Both the position numbers and the translations under genes were made by a program. A DNA stretch of 64,000 nt, from positions 124,001 through 188,000 of the forward strand of contig NZ_BBIS01000017.1 of NCBI RefSeq assembly GCF_000730605.1. Reading direction: 5' to 3'. A model generated the notes under the pieces. It did no database searches. It was not told the origin of the DNA and worked only from the letters and a program-made list of their open reading frames with translations. Origin of the DNA: Pseudomonas monteilii NBRC 103158 = DSM 14164. GTDB lineage: Bacteria > Pseudomonadota > Gammaproteobacteria > Pseudomonadales > Pseudomonadaceae. Position 1 is the first letter of the stretch, and each line of letters starts with the position of its first letter. Below, piece by piece: positions 63,252 to 64,000 of the stretch.

Positions 63252-64000
63252 GGCTTTCTCCTGCGCGGTGATCGACCTTGCGGCCTTCGGGATCGAAGTC
63301 GATGGCGAGCGGCTTTTCGAGGTGGACGGCGACCTTCGCGCCGGGCTGGACATAGACAGCGGCGAACGCCTGGCCGTACAGCTTGTTCACCCAGTCGGCC
63401 ATGTCGCGCACGCCACCGGCCAGGATGCGGCCCACGGCTTCATTGCCCGAGATACCGACGCTGCCGATGGAGCCGTCGGCGCCGACGTAGGACATCTGGC
63501 CGCTGTCGCTGTCGATCAGCGAGGCGACGCCGGCACCGGCGGCGGTAATCAGGGCTTGCGAGCCAAGGTACTGCTGGGCGTTGCTGCGCCGCTCCCCGCT
63601 GACGCAGGGAATGCCGTATGGGTCGCTGATCCAGCCCAGGCCTCCACTTTGAGAGTTCTGCTGCTGGTTGTTTTGCTGGTTGCCGTCGCGGTCTTCGGGG
63701 ATGGTGCGGATCGTGCCGTCGTGGAAGACGAAGGTGATGCTGCGTACCTGGCCGCGCACGCACGAGAGCGTCCAGTCGCCCGATGCGGTGCCGCTGAACA
63801 CGGCACCGGCCACGTCGGGAATGTCGATGCCATTGGCGGTCAGGTTGTCCGATCCGACCAACACCTTGAAGGGGTACGGATCGTTGACGGTTCCGTCGAT
63901 CGGCACGCGGCCGATCAGCGCCGTCATCGCCACCGACCCCATCAGCGTCGAATTGGTCGGTACGGTATAGACCGCCTTGGCGCTCTTCACGCCTGCGGCG
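63232..64000 (-). CDS. TraB/VirB10-like ICE protein (PFL_4705/TIGR03752 type), C-terminal part
   Basis: An open frame from the right edge gives the last about 255 residues of a large envelope-spanning channel protein. VirB10-like features are visible: PTNSTLMGSVAMTALIGRVP near the start of the visible part, an insertion rich in Gln/Asn (QQNNQQQNSQ), and a late AAVYVQPGAKVAVHLEKPL strand. The N-terminus and its membrane anchor lie outside the window. Confidence 0.82.
   Translation of the reverse strand, partial: AAGVKSAKAVYTVPTNSTLMGSVAMTALIGRVPIDGTVNDPYPFKVLVGSDNLTANGIDIPDVAGAVFSGTASGDWTLSCVRGQVRSITFVFHDGTIRTIPEDRDGNQQNNQQQNSQSGGLGWISDPYGIPCVSGERRSNAQQYLGSQALITAAGAGVASLIDSDSGQMSYVGADGSIGSVGISGNEAVGRILAGGVRDMADWVNKLYGQAFAAVYVQPGAKVAVHLEKPLAIDFDPEGRKVDHRAGESHALELE

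Overview
The window looks like a Pseudomonas putida-group chromosome (positions 1 to about 16,365) carrying an integrative and conjugative element (ICE) of the ICEclc/PAGI-2 type, which starts at the 3' end of a tRNA-Gly gene and runs past the right edge. The assignment rests on the GC-rich codon use, the paired inverted REP-like repeats, and the order of core genes: DAHP synthase, deaD, tpm, htpX, alaA, msrB, glutathione peroxidase, hybrid kinase, a DUF815 ATPase and msrC. The core ends in five tandem tRNA genes, Glu-Gly-Glu-Gly-Gly.

The ICE begins with a P4-type tyrosine integrase (16592-18535). The cargo follows: a DyP peroxidase, several LysR regulators, a glutathione-independent formaldehyde dehydrogenase (fdhA), an IS5-family element, a DUF488 gene, a second uvrB, and a small LysR/NTF2/GNAT/nitrilase cluster. 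A long same-strand run (32609-44195) then holds frmR-frmA-VOC-DUF3422-frmB-ndh-rarA-nhaA-uvrA. Together these form a formaldehyde-tolerance island. FdhA and FrmA/FrmB oxidise formaldehyde to formate, Ndh can reoxidise the NADH produced, and RarA, UvrA and UvrB may deal with damaged DNA. No formate dehydrogenase is visible. The fdhA and frmR genes lie about 9 kb apart on opposite strands, yet their promoters match at 61 of 74 bases. The shared block has a LysR-type T-N11-A dyad centred near -65. frmR also has its own FrmR-like operator further downstream.

From 44276 the ICE backbone resumes: the MobH relaxase TraI (minus strand), an antitoxin-like/RES-domain toxin pair and a DUF3742 membrane protein (plus strand), then the minus-strand conjugation genes (TraG-like protein, PFL_4711-, PFL_4710- and PFL_4709-type proteins, RadC, a DsbA-like protein, TraC/VirB4 ATPase, lipoprotein, TraB/PFL_4705-like protein). 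A complete 5,470-bp Tn5393-type transposon (strA-strB streptomycin resistance, no IS1133) sits between DUF3742 and traG. It has 81-bp inverted repeats and a perfect TACTT target duplication.

The most unusual observations are: (1) the C-terminal ~100 residues of the ICE integrase are about 39% identical, without gaps, to the C-terminal HTH/toxin-binding region of the RES antitoxin in the same ICE; (2) the shared fdhA/frmR promoter; (3) an attenuator-like alternative RNA structure in the deaD leader; (4) an NhaA-DsbA fusion whose translation start looks copied from the adjacent uvrA. The right end of the ICE (attR) lies outside the window.
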